Below are positions 37,460 through 45,650 of a stretch of 64,000 nt of DNA, piece by piece. This DNA is from Acinetobacter sp. ANC 5054 (GTDB taxonomy: Bacteria; Pseudomonadota; Gammaproteobacteria; Pseudomonadales; Moraxellaceae), in contig NZ_NEGG01000010.1 in assembly GCF_002135295.1 (NCBI RefSeq), positions 87,086 to 151,085 of the forward strand. The letters run 5' to 3'. The position numbers and the translations under genes are program-made. Each line of letters opens with the position of its first letter. Positions within the stretch are counted from its first letter, which is position 1. The notes below the pieces were generated by a model. That model did not search any database and was not told where the DNA came from. It saw only the letters and a program-made list of their open reading frames with translations.

Positions 37460-37516
37460 TCAACAAGTTGATGTATCAGGACCACATATACAACAGGACC
37501 AGGGATGTCCGTACAT
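37460..37516 (-). CDS. 18-residue Cys-rich peptide, unknown function
   Basis: Hand-found ORF encoding MYGHPWSCCICGPDTSTC, stop TGA. It has four cysteines in the pattern CC-x-C-x6-C, one His and one Trp. AGGA lies about ten bases before the ATG, and a strong intrinsic terminator follows at once, so this looks like a complete short transcription unit. It could be a free peptide (metal binding or redox), the precursor of a modified peptide, or a leader peptide that senses cysteine-tRNA and controls the terminator. No modifying enzyme is near. The next gene in the same direction is the antitoxin, about 230 bases downstream with its own promoter. I do not recognise the sequence. Confidence 0.5.
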   Translation of the reverse strand: MYGHPWSCCICGPDTSTC

Positions 37517-37760
37517 AGTAATCGTCCTAACATGGTTATATTAGTGTGACCTGCTTATCATTTTAACCCTAATTCATATCATTTCCTGACAATATGGGTT
37601 TTCAATTATGAAGAATAAGCAATACATTCAAAACATGCTTATTTTCGTTTTATTTCATTCAATATAAACAATAACGTTTTGGGTCTGATACATCTTGCAT
37701 ATTGAGGCAAATATAAAAACTTGAGTATCGATCAAAAAACAAAAACTACCGAATCAAAAG

Positions 37761-38153
37761 CTATTTACTGTCAGTTGAACAAAATGCACTTTCATTCAAA
37801 CCAGAAGATTGCAGACTTTCCTGTTGCTGCTGCAAATAATGCTGCGCTGCAAACTGCATCAGATTTGCCATTTCAAGAGTCGCGTTTTCTTGGGAAATTT
37901 TTAAAATCTGACGATAGGCATTGAGACGAGTACAAAAAGCCTGTGTTTGCTCCTGAGCAGTCGCTGACGATCCTTCAGCATCCAAAATTGTTTTGCTCAA
38001 ATTGACTTGATCCGTATACTGCTGAATTTTTTGATTATATTCAGCTTGCGATAGCTTCTGCACTGATAGCTGTACAGTCTCAGCATGTGCAATAGCGGCA
38101 GCACTACAAAGCAAAGTAAACCAACAATTCTGAAAGATCTTCCTTGATTGCAT
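37761..38153 (-). CDS. Small exported protein of unknown function
   Basis: A 130-residue protein with a signal peptide (NCWFTLLCSAAAIAHAETVQ, cleavage after AHA). The mature part of about 105 residues is helical and Gln-rich, with two cysteines (QAFCTRLNAY and ESAFCSTDSK) that could form a disulfide. LQQQQESLQS near the end is low in complexity. I recognise no domain. It starts four bases after the stop of the 122-residue gene upstream, so the two are probably one operon. Codon use is like the surroundings. Confidence 0.7.
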   Translation of the reverse strand: MQSRKIFQNCWFTLLCSAAAIAHAETVQLSVQKLSQAEYNQKIQQYTDQVNLSKTILDAEGSSATAQEQTQAFCTRLNAYRQILKISQENATLEMANLMQFAAQHYLQQQQESLQSSGLNESAFCSTDSK

Positions 38154-38157
38154 CTAA

Positions 38158-38526
38158 TTAGGCCTCATCACCTTCTTTCCAGATATCTTCGTAATCATCT
38201 GCGTCAATCATAAAGCGATAACCAACATCTAGCGCTAAATAAGGCAGCACTTCTGGTGCTAGTTCTTGGAATTTACGGATTGTCATCGTTTCAAAACTCT
38301 CCGCACCTTCTAACTCACCACCATAGATATACCAACTAACATTTTCTTCGCCTTCAGCAGGCTTACGAATACCGACGATTGGGTCTTTATTTAATGTATG
38401 TACTGCAACAGCAATAACATCGTCACCTTTGACTTCAACATAAGCTGAACCCACTTCTTCACATAATAATTTTTGCTCTGCGATAAGTTCTGCTAAAGGT
38501 GATGAATTCTGTGCATTTTTGGCCAT
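38158..38526 (-). CDS. Small acidic cytoplasmic protein, possibly Imm33/DUF2185-like
   Basis: A 122-residue acidic protein. WYIYGGELEGAESF followed by LAPEVLPYLALDVGYRFMID recalls the C-terminal part of Imm33/DUF2185 proteins, which include immunity proteins of polymorphic toxins, but the match is by eye and weak. The start MAKNAQNSSPLAELI is good, with the ATG at 38526. It is first in a two-gene unit with the exported 130-residue protein. No toxin gene is near. If it is an immunity-like protein it is an orphan. Confidence 0.6.
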   Translation of the reverse strand: MAKNAQNSSPLAELIAEQKLLCEEVGSAYVEVKGDDVIAVAVHTLNKDPIVGIRKPAEGEENVSWYIYGGELEGAESFETMTIRKFQELAPEVLPYLALDVGYRFMIDADDYEDIWKEGDEA

Positions 38527-38850
38527 GTAGGTTCTCTGGCATTGAAGGAATAATGATGGATGCAGTTTAACGTGAAATACTCTAACTCGGAGAAAATTTG
38601 AAGCCTAAATTTACGTTTGAATTAAATCTTCAATCATTACAGGATAATAACGTGACTTTGTAATTATTGGTCGTTATGAAATGCAGGTAAAAGAAGAAAC
38701 ATACGCCTTCCAATTTCCTTAATATCTTCCGATTTTAGTACATTTGAATAAAAAATAAGCTCAATATGCAAAATGAGCACGATCTGCCAAAACTTAAATG
38801 ACACTTTTGCCAATGCATACATTAAAGAACAACCTTAAGGAGTTTCACCA

Positions 38851-38967
38851 ATGCCTAGAAATTATGAGCTAAATGGTCACTCCAGTATTGCCTACAGACT
38901 TTATCAATTATTTTACAGGAATGATGTCAACCACAATTTAAATAGAGAAGTGCAACAAGACAATTAG
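38851..38967 (+). CDS. Possible 38-residue ORF or gene remnant
   Basis: Found by hand: it begins MPRNYELNGHSSIAYRLYQL, with AAGGAG eight bases before the ATG, and ends NREVQQDN before TAG. It is basic and Asn/Tyr-rich. It may be a real small protein or the N-terminal remnant of a lost gene. No downstream continuation in any frame was found. Confidence 0.35.
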   Translation: MPRNYELNGHSSIAYRLYQLFYRNDVNHNLNREVQQDN

Positions 38968-39495
38968 GCTATGAACATTTCCATCTACTTAATACTTTCC
39001 CGAAAACCCACAAAATAAAGAAAAATTTATGACTTAGGATAGAAACTCGTTGACAAAGAATTAGTACTTTCTTCGAGCTAAAAAGCAAAATGAAAGCACA
39101 TGAATAATATTTCTGTCGGTTCTTAAGCCACATCAAAAACAGCGAAAAAAATTATAATTCTTTGTTTTTAATATAATATTTACATACAAAAATTAATCAA
39201 TCTTGAAATATTACTTTGAATTATGGCCAAAAAAATATTTGCTTCAAAAAAAAGACAATTATACTCATTGGTTGAACATCTATCTGAAATGATATGCCTA
39301 TATTCAACATACTTAGGCATTTTCAATAGATATATAAAAGCTTTTTTCTTTTGCACGCGATAGATTATAGTTGAAGCCAATATAGCTCCCATTTGACTAG
39401 ATAACCAAGATTACACAAATGCTATGCATAGTTTTCGCCAATTGGGTTTAAAATTAGAAATTATAAGAACACAATAAAAATGTAACCTTTTAACA

Positions 39496-39526
39496 TTGTC
39501 TATTCGCCGCAAAGTTCGCATTATAT
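39496..39526 (+). promoter_or_regulatory. Putative promoter of aroQ-accB-accC
   Basis: TTGTCT (39496-39501) and CATTAT (39519-39524) are 17 bases apart, about 135 bases before the aroQ start. Confidence 0.4.
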
Positions 39527-39607
39527 AGCCCATTATCGGCACATGCTTTTCACGTCAATTCAAAGAAATTATAAAAAAAATGTGGAATTTTATGCCATAA
39601 TAAGCAA

Positions 39608-39630
39608 ACTTTGCAGCTATCTTGCAAAGT
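39608..39630 (+). promoter_or_regulatory. Inverted repeat in the aroQ leader
   Basis: ACTTTGCA and TGCAAAGT form perfect 8-base arms around a seven-base loop, 31 bases before the aroQ ATG. It lacks a T-run, so it is not a terminator. It may be an operator or an RNA hairpin in the leader. Confidence 0.45.
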
Positions 39631-39661
39631 AATATTGCAACTTTTAATTGGAGCAGGCTGA

Positions 39662-40117
39662 ATGAGCTCGACCATTTTGGTCATTCATGGACCGAATCTC
39701 AACTTACTGGGTAAACGTGAACCAGAAGTTTATGGATATCTAACACTAGAAGATATTAACCAAAATTTGATTTCACAGGCCCAAAACGCTTCCATATCCC
39801 TCGACACTTTCCAAAGCAACTGGGAAGGCGCAATTGTCGACCGTATTCATCAAGCGCAACAAGAAGGCGTTCAATTTATTGTTATCAACCCTGCCGCATT
39901 GACACATACATCTGTGGCTGTTCGTGATGCCCTTCTTGGCGTGGCAATACCATTTATCGAAGTACATTTGTCAAATGTTCACGCACGTGAGGCATTTAGA
40001 CATCACTCATATCTATCAGATAAAGCCGTTGGCGTTATTTGTGGTCTTGGTGCAAAAGGCTATGCCGCTGCTCTAGACTTCGCCATCGAAAAAATTCAAC
40101 CAACTTCTCAATCTTAA
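39662..40117 (+). CDS. aroQ: Type II 3-dehydroquinate dehydratase
   Basis: A 151-residue enzyme of the shikimate pathway that dehydrates 3-dehydroquinate to 3-dehydroshikimate; the type II enzyme is a dodecamer. It begins [20 protein letters not shown] and continues [11 protein letters not shown] with the active-site Tyr. [17 protein letters not shown] and [20 protein letters not shown] carry the Asn, His and Arg of the active site. Length is normal. The ribosome site GGAG is eight bases before the ATG. It is first of an operon with accB (15-base gap) and accC, an arrangement common in gammaproteobacteria. Confidence 0.95.
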   Translation: MSSTILVIHGPNLNLLGKREPEVYGYLTLEDINQNLISQAQNASISLDTFQSNWEGAIVDRIHQAQQEGVQFIVINPAALTHTSVAVRDALLGVAIPFIEVHLSNVHAREAFRHHSYLSDKAVGVICGLGAKGYAAALDFAIEKIQPTSQS

Positions 40118-40132
40118 TTAGGAATACTGTTC

Positions 40133-40549
40133 ATGGATATCCGTAAAATCAAGAAACTCATCGATTTGATGATTGAATCTGACTTACAGGCGATTGAAGT
40201 TAAAGAAGGCGATCAATCAATCGCGTTGACTCGTCGTAATCCAGTTGTTGCAGCAGGTGTTCCTGCAATGGCAGCACCTGCTGCTGCACCAGCGGCTCCA
40301 CGTACACCTCGTGGTGCAGTTGAACCATCTCCAATGGTAGGCGTATTCTATGCAGCTCCAAACCCAGGTGAAGCACCTTTTGTTAAAGTAGGTCAAACTG
40401 TATCTGCTGGTGAAACACTGGGTATTATTGAAGCAATGAAAATCATGAACCCAATTGAAGCAACTCAAAGCGGCGTAATTGAAGAAATTTTAGTTAAAAA
40501 TGGCGATGTGATCCAATTCGGTCAACCATTATTCCGCTATCGCGCTTAA
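40133..40549 (+). CDS. accB: Biotin carboxyl carrier protein of acetyl-CoA carboxylase
   Basis: A 138-residue carrier protein. It starts [20 protein letters not shown]. An Ala/Pro-rich linker lies near 38-60, and the C-terminal biotinyl domain has [20 protein letters not shown] and the biotin site EAMKIMN with Lys103. It carries CO2 from the AccC active site to the AccAD transferase, the first step of fatty acid synthesis. It lies 15 bases after aroQ and 17 before accC. Confidence 0.96.
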   Translation: MDIRKIKKLIDLMIESDLQAIEVKEGDQSIALTRRNPVVAAGVPAMAAPAAAPAAPRTPRGAVEPSPMVGVFYAAPNPGEAPFVKVGQTVSAGETLGIIEAMKIMNPIEATQSGVIEEILVKNGDVIQFGQPLFRYRA

Positions 40550-40566
40550 GACCACGGGGAATCACA

Positions 40567-41928
40567 ATGTTGCAAAAAGTTTTAATTGCAAACCGTGGTG
40601 AAATTGCGTTACGCATCACCCGCGCTTGCAGAACTTTAGGAATTAAAACCGTAGGGATTTATTCCGATGCCGACAAAGACCTAATGCATTTACGCTTCTG
40701 TGATGAAGCTGTATGTATTGGACCAGGTGCCAGCAGCGAAAGTTATCTTAATATCCCTGCAATTATTACAGCTGCAGAAATTACTGGTGCAGATGCCATC
40801 CATCCCGGTTATGGTTTCTTGTCAGAAAATGCTGAATTTGCTGAAATTGTAGAAAACTCAGGTTTTATATTTATTGGTCCACGCCCAGAACACATTCGCT
40901 TAATGGGGAATAAAGTTTCAGCCATTATTGCAATGAAAAAAGCTGGCGTACCGACTGTACCTGGTTGTGACCATGCTGTAACCATCCACAACGCTCTTGC
41001 TGAAGCCAAAGAAATTGGCTTTCCATTAATCGTGAAAGCGGCTTCTGGTGGTGGTGGTCGTGGTATGCGTATTGTCGAGCGTGTAGACACCCTACTCGAA
41101 TCTGTACAAGCTGCGCAGCGTGATGCTGAAATGTGGTTTGGTGACGATACCGTTTATATGGAACGTTTCCTACAAAAACCACGTCACGTCGAAGTGCAAG
41201 TTTTGGCAGATGGTAATGGTCATGCAATTCACCTTTATGATCGTGACTGTTCTTTACAACGTCGCCATCAAAAAGTTTTAGAAGAAGCGCCTGCACCGGG
41301 CTTACCAGAAGAAGCACGAGCTGAAATTTTAGAAGCATGTGTCAATGCTTGTAAATTAATGCAATACCGCGGCGCAGGTACTTTTGAATTCTTATTTGAA
41401 GACGGTGAATTTTTCTTTATTGAAATGAATACCCGAGTTCAAGTTGAGCATCCAGTAACTGAAATGGTCACTGGTGTCGACATTATTGAACAACAGCTTC
41501 GTATTGCAGCAGGTCTTGGTTTGGATCTTCAACAAGAAGATATCCAGCTAAAAGGTCATGCAATTGAATGTCGTATCAATGCAGAAGATCCATCAACCTT
41601 TATGCCTTCACCGGGTAAAATTGATCACTTCTATGCTCCGGGTGGCGCAGGTATACGTCTTGATTCACATATTTATCAAGGCTATAGCATTCCACCATAC
41701 TATGACTCAATGATTGCTAAACTCATTGCACATGGTAAAGACCGTGATACGTCTATTGCACGAATGAAGCAAGCACTTGAAGAAATTATTCTCACTGGTG
41801 TAAAAACAAATATTCCATTACATAGAGACTTGATTTTAGAAGATAAAAACTTCTGCGAGCAAGCAATGGATATTCACTATTTAGAAAAACATTTGTTAAA
41901 GAAAATTGAAGGTCATGAGGATAAATAA
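40567..41928 (+). CDS. accC: Biotin carboxylase of acetyl-CoA carboxylase
   Basis: A 453-residue ATP-grasp enzyme that carboxylates biotin on AccB using bicarbonate and ATP. It starts [20 protein letters not shown]. The ATP-binding glycine loop [12 protein letters not shown] is near 158-169, followed by VEVQVLADG, the [17 protein letters not shown] element and [18 protein letters not shown]. All family motifs are intact and length is normal. It is last of the aroQ-accB-accC operon, ahead of a strong terminator. Confidence 0.97.
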   Translation: MLQKVLIANRGEIALRITRACRTLGIKTVGIYSDADKDLMHLRFCDEAVCIGPGASSESYLNIPAIITAAEITGADAIHPGYGFLSENAEFAEIVENSGFIFIGPRPEHIRLMGNKVSAIIAMKKAGVPTVPGCDHAVTIHNALAEAKEIGFPLIVKAASGGGGRGMRIVERVDTLLESVQAAQRDAEMWFGDDTVYMERFLQKPRHVEVQVLADGNGHAIHLYDRDCSLQRRHQKVLEEAPAPGLPEEARAEILEACVNACKLMQYRGAGTFEFLFEDGEFFFIEMNTRVQVEHPVTEMVTGVDIIEQQLRIAAGLGLDLQQEDIQLKGHAIECRINAEDPSTFMPSPGKIDHFYAPGGAGIRLDSHIYQGYSIPPYYDSMIAKLIAHGKDRDTSIARMKQALEEIILTGVKTNIPLHRDLILEDKNFCEQAMDIHYLEKHLLKKIEGHEDK

Positions 41929-41943
41929 TTCCTCTGCTTCATA

Positions 41944-41973
41944 AAAAAACCACTCGCTATGAGTGGTTTTTTT
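41944..41973 (+). terminator. Terminator after accC
   Basis: AAACCACTC and GAGTGGTTT form a nine-base perfect stem with loop GCTAT, then TTTT. The A-run before it lets it also serve the convergent gene ending at 42006. Confidence 0.85.
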
Positions 41974-42005
41974 CAATTTATTAAAATAATGCAGTGTTAA
42001 ATTTC

Positions 42006-42488
42006 CTATGGCAATACACGGCGTAAAGTCGCAAAACACTGCTCTGCTTTTTCATTGGTACAGAGGTTAATTACCGATGGGCTTTTCCATTTCACAAAAT
42101 ACTGTGAAATTTCCCCAGTTTGATCTTGCTGATTGCCCGAACAATCGACCTGATTATTATCATACTTCACTTGTAAAATTAAAGCTGGAATTTGCTCATT
42201 GGGATCCTGCGTAGGCTGATAGTCATAAATCCCGGAAGACCACTCACTTCCGCTTTTAATGACAACATCATTATTTCCCTTAAAATTATAATATTCGATA
42301 CACTTCCGATTTGTCGGTATCTCCATGCCCCATAAACCCACCAATTCAGAACGAGTCGTCACTTTAAAACTATTTACGACATCAACGCGGTTTTTTACAT
42401 CTGCATCTTGGGTCGAATTTTTATTTTCCGCCGCCATCACCAATGATGAACTCAACATGAGTAAAACTGTAAGATATGCTTTTTTCAT
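42006..42488 (-). CDS. Exported protein of unknown function
   Basis: A 160-residue protein with signal peptide MKKAYLTVLLMLSSSLVMAA. The mature part is about 140 residues with four cysteines (RKCIEYYNF, VDCSGNQ, NLCTNEKAEQCFA), likely two disulfides. LVGLWGMEIPTNRKC resembles the start of lipocalin-like or copper-resistance NlpE-like domains, but no lipobox is present and the match is not firm. It lies alone, convergent with accC. Confidence 0.7.
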   Translation of the reverse strand: MKKAYLTVLLMLSSSLVMAAENKNSTQDADVKNRVDVVNSFKVTTRSELVGLWGMEIPTNRKCIEYYNFKGNNDVVIKSGSEWSSGIYDYQPTQDPNEQIPALILQVKYDNNQVDCSGNQQDQTGEISQYFVKWKSPSVINLCTNEKAEQCFATLRRVLP

Positions 42489-42741
42489 ACATTTAATCAG
42501 TCATATAAATCATACCTTTAAAGTAACACATTTTTTTACAAATCCACGGTTTATCACATTTTCATAACAATCGATTTTATTATTTCAATAATACAAAACA
42601 CCTACACTTCACCACCGAGAGCCCAATTTAATGCCAAATAAATCACATAATTCACAATTTATACATATTTTTATTTAAATTTTCCTTTATTATATAACTC
42701 ATTAATTACTTTAACTTAAACTAATTAGGCGATTTAGGCTG

Positions 42742-44175
42742 ATGAAATTGCATTTAAATTGTCTTACACCTCCTACAACACGCCAAAGCATTGCCTTCGT
42801 GCTTATTGCCGCGATCATTTTTTGTTTTTGTCTAATTGGTATTTTAAGTCGCCCACTTACTTTTCTTGCTATTTTTTGGCCTGCAAATGCAGTACTTCTC
42901 TCACTGTTTTTACGTTTTCCAAATTTAAGTAATGCAGGCGGTTGGTTAGGAGCATTTACAGGATATATGCTTGCAGACCTGCTAACAGGTAACCATTTTC
43001 AACTGACCTTATTTTTAACTTTTGCTAATTTAATCAATACCATCATCTCTTTGTTTTTTATGCGGTATTTTCAAGTCAATTATCATAATTATAATAAGGG
43101 TTTTACTTTTCTTACCATGATTGCCATCATCGCCGGTGGTGGTTGTCTGGCTAGTGCTACATTTGCAATATTTACCGTGCCATATATTCCAAATACTTTT
43201 ATGACGACCAATCGTCTGTTCATTGACTTTGGCATGTGGTGGATTACAGAAATTATGAATGCATTAATCATGCTACCTCTAATTCTGTCAATGCCGACTC
43301 TTTTGGAAATCAAAAACAGCTTTAGAAATCGACGTCCTCGGGCTCTTTTGTTAAATAAATTTTTTCCAGCAATCGCAGTTGCTCTATGTGTTTTATTGAC
43401 TTCTATTTTCACAGGTCCCGGTGCCATTTTATATCCTTTAGCTGCACTTATTTGGGCGGCGTTGAGTTATCAGTTATTTACCCTAGCTGTCATTAATGCA
43501 GTTGTAATTTTAGCTACTTACTACAATCTCAATAATTTTTATTTGGCCGATTCGTCAGTGGCTTATTTATCAACAGCAATTTCTGTGCGTATTGGCCTTA
43601 CAATGCTAATTCTTGCACCTTTGATTTTATGCGTGATTAGCCGCAACAGACATGATCTTTTTAAAGAAGTTTTATACCTTGCCAATCATGATAGCCTGAC
43701 TCATGCGATGAATCGCCGTTATTTTTTTGAACAAGGTGAAAAGTATTTGAATAGTCATACTGAATTAACCTTTTCAATTATTATGCTTGATATTGATCAC
43801 TTTAAACGTCTGAATGATCAGCATGGGCATTATATTGGTGATGTCGTACTTCAGCGATTCTCAGATATTGTTCGAGATAATCTGCGCGAAGACGATTTAT
43901 TTGCACGCATTGGTGGTGAAGAATTTGTCATTTTACTCAGCAATATTCAAGCTGAGGATGCGCACAATATTGCTGAACGCATTCGGAATGTTGTGGAAAT
44001 CACTCCAATTAAAGTTGATAACACTAATGAACTATTTATTACTGTAAGTATAGGAATCAATCATCAGAATCTACCAGATGCCCCTAATTTACAATATTTG
44101 ATTAACCAAGCGGATCAAGCGCTTTACCAAGCAAAACAAACTGGTCGGAACCAAGTTGTATTAGCTTTAGCGTAA
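42742..44175 (+). CDS. MASE1-GGDEF diguanylate cyclase
   Basis: A 477-residue inner-membrane enzyme that makes c-di-GMP from two GTP. Residues about 15-305 form eight or more helices of the MASE1 sensor type (FWPANAVLLSLFLRFPNL). The catalytic domain follows: LANHDSLTHAMNRRYFFE, LDIDHFKRLNDQHGHYIGD and GGEEF at about 391-395. The product-inhibition site RxxD (REDD) sits five residues before GGEEF, so feedback control is likely. No EAL domain is present. The ATG is preceded by TTAGG. It is a single-gene unit. The input signal of MASE1 is unknown. Confidence 0.92.
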   Translation: MKLHLNCLTPPTTRQSIAFVLIAAIIFCFCLIGILSRPLTFLAIFWPANAVLLSLFLRFPNLSNAGGWLGAFTGYMLADLLTGNHFQLTLFLTFANLINTIISLFFMRYFQVNYHNYNKGFTFLTMIAIIAGGGCLASATFAIFTVPYIPNTFMTTNRLFIDFGMWWITEIMNALIMLPLILSMPTLLEIKNSFRNRRPRALLLNKFFPAIAVALCVLLTSIFTGPGAILYPLAALIWAALSYQLFTLAVINAVVILATYYNLNNFYLADSSVAYLSTAISVRIGLTMLILAPLILCVISRNRHDLFKEVLYLANHDSLTHAMNRRYFFEQGEKYLNSHTELTFSIIMLDIDHFKRLNDQHGHYIGDVVLQRFSDIVRDNLREDDLFARIGGEEFVILLSNIQAEDAHNIAERIRNVVEITPIKVDNTNELFITVSIGINHQNLPDAPNLQYLINQADQALYQAKQTGRNQVVLALA

Positions 44176-44199
44176 TTTTAGTTAGACTAAGAATTTTTT

Positions 44200-45357
44200 T
44201 TAATTTGACTGAATCGTTTTTGGCAAACCAAATACAAATAATAGCGCGGGCAATACAGCAAAACCTGCAATAATAAATATCCAAGCGCCTGATAATTGAT
44301 CCCAATATTGTCCAGCCAAGATACTGCCACACGCAACACCAAGTCCCCACATGGTGCTATATAAAGCTTGTCCACGACCTTGTTGACTGGCATTAAAATT
44401 TTGAAAAATGATGCGCATTGCAATCATATGAAATAAGCCAAAACTAAATGCATGAATGGTTTGGGCACAGAATTGCGCCAAGAAACTTGTTGGAAATATT
44501 CCAACGACACACCAACGTATTCCTGTCAAAATCAAACACACGGTAATTAAAACACGCCATGAAAAACGCGTTAAAAATACGTTGGCATATGCAAACATGA
44601 TAATTTCAGCGATTACACCTACAGACCAAAGGAAACCGATCTGGGTTGTGCTAAATTCAGCTTGTTTAAGAAAATTACTATAAAAGCTATAAAATGGTGC
44701 ATGTGAAAAAAGAAGAAAAAATTCAATAATGAAAAAACATGCAACAATTGGACGTTTTAATATTGGCCATAGTGGTTCTAGTTTTTTTTGAGATAACGGT
44801 GCTGAAGTAGGCTCTTTAATTGTAAATGACCAAAGAAAGGCTAAAAATGCAATGCATAACAACATGATAGGCAACATCGAAATTGGAATAATTTCAAGTA
44901 AAGCACCAATTCCAAATACACCGATGATAAAGCCTATTGAACCCCATTTTCGGACTTTACCATATAGCTCTGCACGTCGATCAGCCAACCAAAACAAAGT
45001 AACCCCTTCAAACTGCGCCAAAATGGCATTTTGAAAAAAACTGAAAATGAGCATCAGCAAAGCAACTGACTGAAAATTATTTGGAATGATAAATATCAAA
45101 AACCAAATACACGCTTCCATCCATGTTGCAATTCGAACTAAGAGCATTCGTTTGCCAGATTTATCGGCTATCCATCCCCATATAAATGGAGCAAAAAAAC
45201 GAGTAATAATTGCAATAGATGACAACCAACCTATTTCTTGATAATTAAAGCCTTGATCTTCTAAGTATAGGCTCCAGTAAGGCATGAACGTCCCAACGAT
45301 GGCATAATAAAAAAAGTAGAATCCACCTAATTTGGACTGGATTGGAATGTTAAGCAT
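44200..45357 (-). CDS. MFS transporter (HcaT/PPP-like)
   Basis: A 385-residue permease with twelve predicted helices. It starts MLNIPIQSKLGGFYFFYY at the ATG 45357, with AAGGAA ten bases upstream; a TTG three bases earlier is ignored. YWSLYLEDQGFNYQEIGWL and FAPFIWGWIADKSGKRMLL are typical of the 3-phenylpropionate transporter branch (MFS_1_like). The substrate cannot be told. It is a single-gene unit preceded by a cluster of GTATACAAAT repeats that suggests control by a DNA-binding repressor encoded elsewhere. Confidence 0.82.
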   Translation of the reverse strand: MLNIPIQSKLGGFYFFYYAIVGTFMPYWSLYLEDQGFNYQEIGWLSSIAIITRFFAPFIWGWIADKSGKRMLLVRIATWMEACIWFLIFIIPNNFQSVALLMLIFSFFQNAILAQFEGVTLFWLADRRAELYGKVRKWGSIGFIIGVFGIGALLEIIPISMLPIMLLCIAFLAFLWSFTIKEPTSAPLSQKKLEPLWPILKRPIVACFFIIEFFLLFSHAPFYSFYSNFLKQAEFSTTQIGFLWSVGVIAEIIMFAYANVFLTRFSWRVLITVCLILTGIRWCVVGIFPTSFLAQFCAQTIHAFSFGLFHMIAMRIIFQNFNASQQGRGQALYSTMWGLGVACGSILAGQYWDQLSGAWIFIIAGFAVLPALLFVFGLPKTIQSN

Positions 45358-45447
45358 CAAGCTGTATTCCTTAGTATTTACAATAGGTTATAAACTTTTC
45401 AGAGTTGTATGCTTTTGCATCTAAAAGGCTTGGTTAGGATATGGCGA

Positions 45448-45504
45448 GTATACAAATCAGTATACAAATTTATTTTAATTAAATTATTTCAAAATTTGTA
45501 TACT
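45448..45504. promoter_or_regulatory. GTATACAAAT operator-like array upstream of the MFS gene
   Basis: GTATACAAAT occurs at 45448-45457 and 45460-45469 (12-base period), and inverted as ATTTGTATAC at 45494-45503. The second and third copies extend to 13-base perfect inverted arms (45459-45471 and 45492-45504). They lie 90-150 bases before the MFS start. GntR-type regulators often bind TTGTATACAA-like sites; the link is inferred. Confidence 0.6.
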
Positions 45505-45585
45505 TTTACAAAAATCTAAGCATTATTTTATTTTTTTATTAATAAACATATATTTATTTTTATCTTTAAAATTATCACATATTAA

Positions 45586-45608
45586 TAAAAAACCGCCCGA
45601 AGGCGGTT
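45586..45608 (-). terminator. Terminator of the diiron protein gene
   Basis: Minus-strand AACCGCC and GGCGGTT form a seven-base perfect stem with a TTCG tetraloop, followed by TTTTTATT. Confidence 0.88.
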
Positions 45609-45650
45609 GTTTCTGACGATAATAGTTATAAAACTTTTGGAAGATTCATT

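Larger units (their letters stand above)
38527..39661. other. 1.1-kb stretch with little coding
   Basis: AT-rich and largely without convincing genes. It holds one short ORF with a good ribosome site (38851-38967), a weak 52-codon minus-strand ORF (38664-38822), and the aroQ promoter and leader at its right end. The 70-codon minus frame at 39180-39392 has no ribosome site and odd composition. The region may be the eroded remains of genes. Confidence 0.5.

Noticed and set aside
37451..37462. TGA of the Cys-rich ORF read as selenocysteine
   Set aside because: Readthrough would give only nine more residues into the terminator, with no SECIS-like fold between, and Acinetobacter is not known for selenoprotein synthesis.
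37721..37924. 67-codon plus-strand ORF
   Set aside because: Mostly antisense to the exported 130-residue gene, whose signal peptide and operon position are convincing.
38664..38822. 52-codon minus-strand ORF beginning MYALAKVSFKFWQIV
   Set aside because: Looks somewhat protein-like but has no ribosome site; kept only as a note under the gene-poor region.
39180..39392. 70-codon minus-strand ORF
   Set aside because: No ribosome site, AT-driven composition and no family resemblance.
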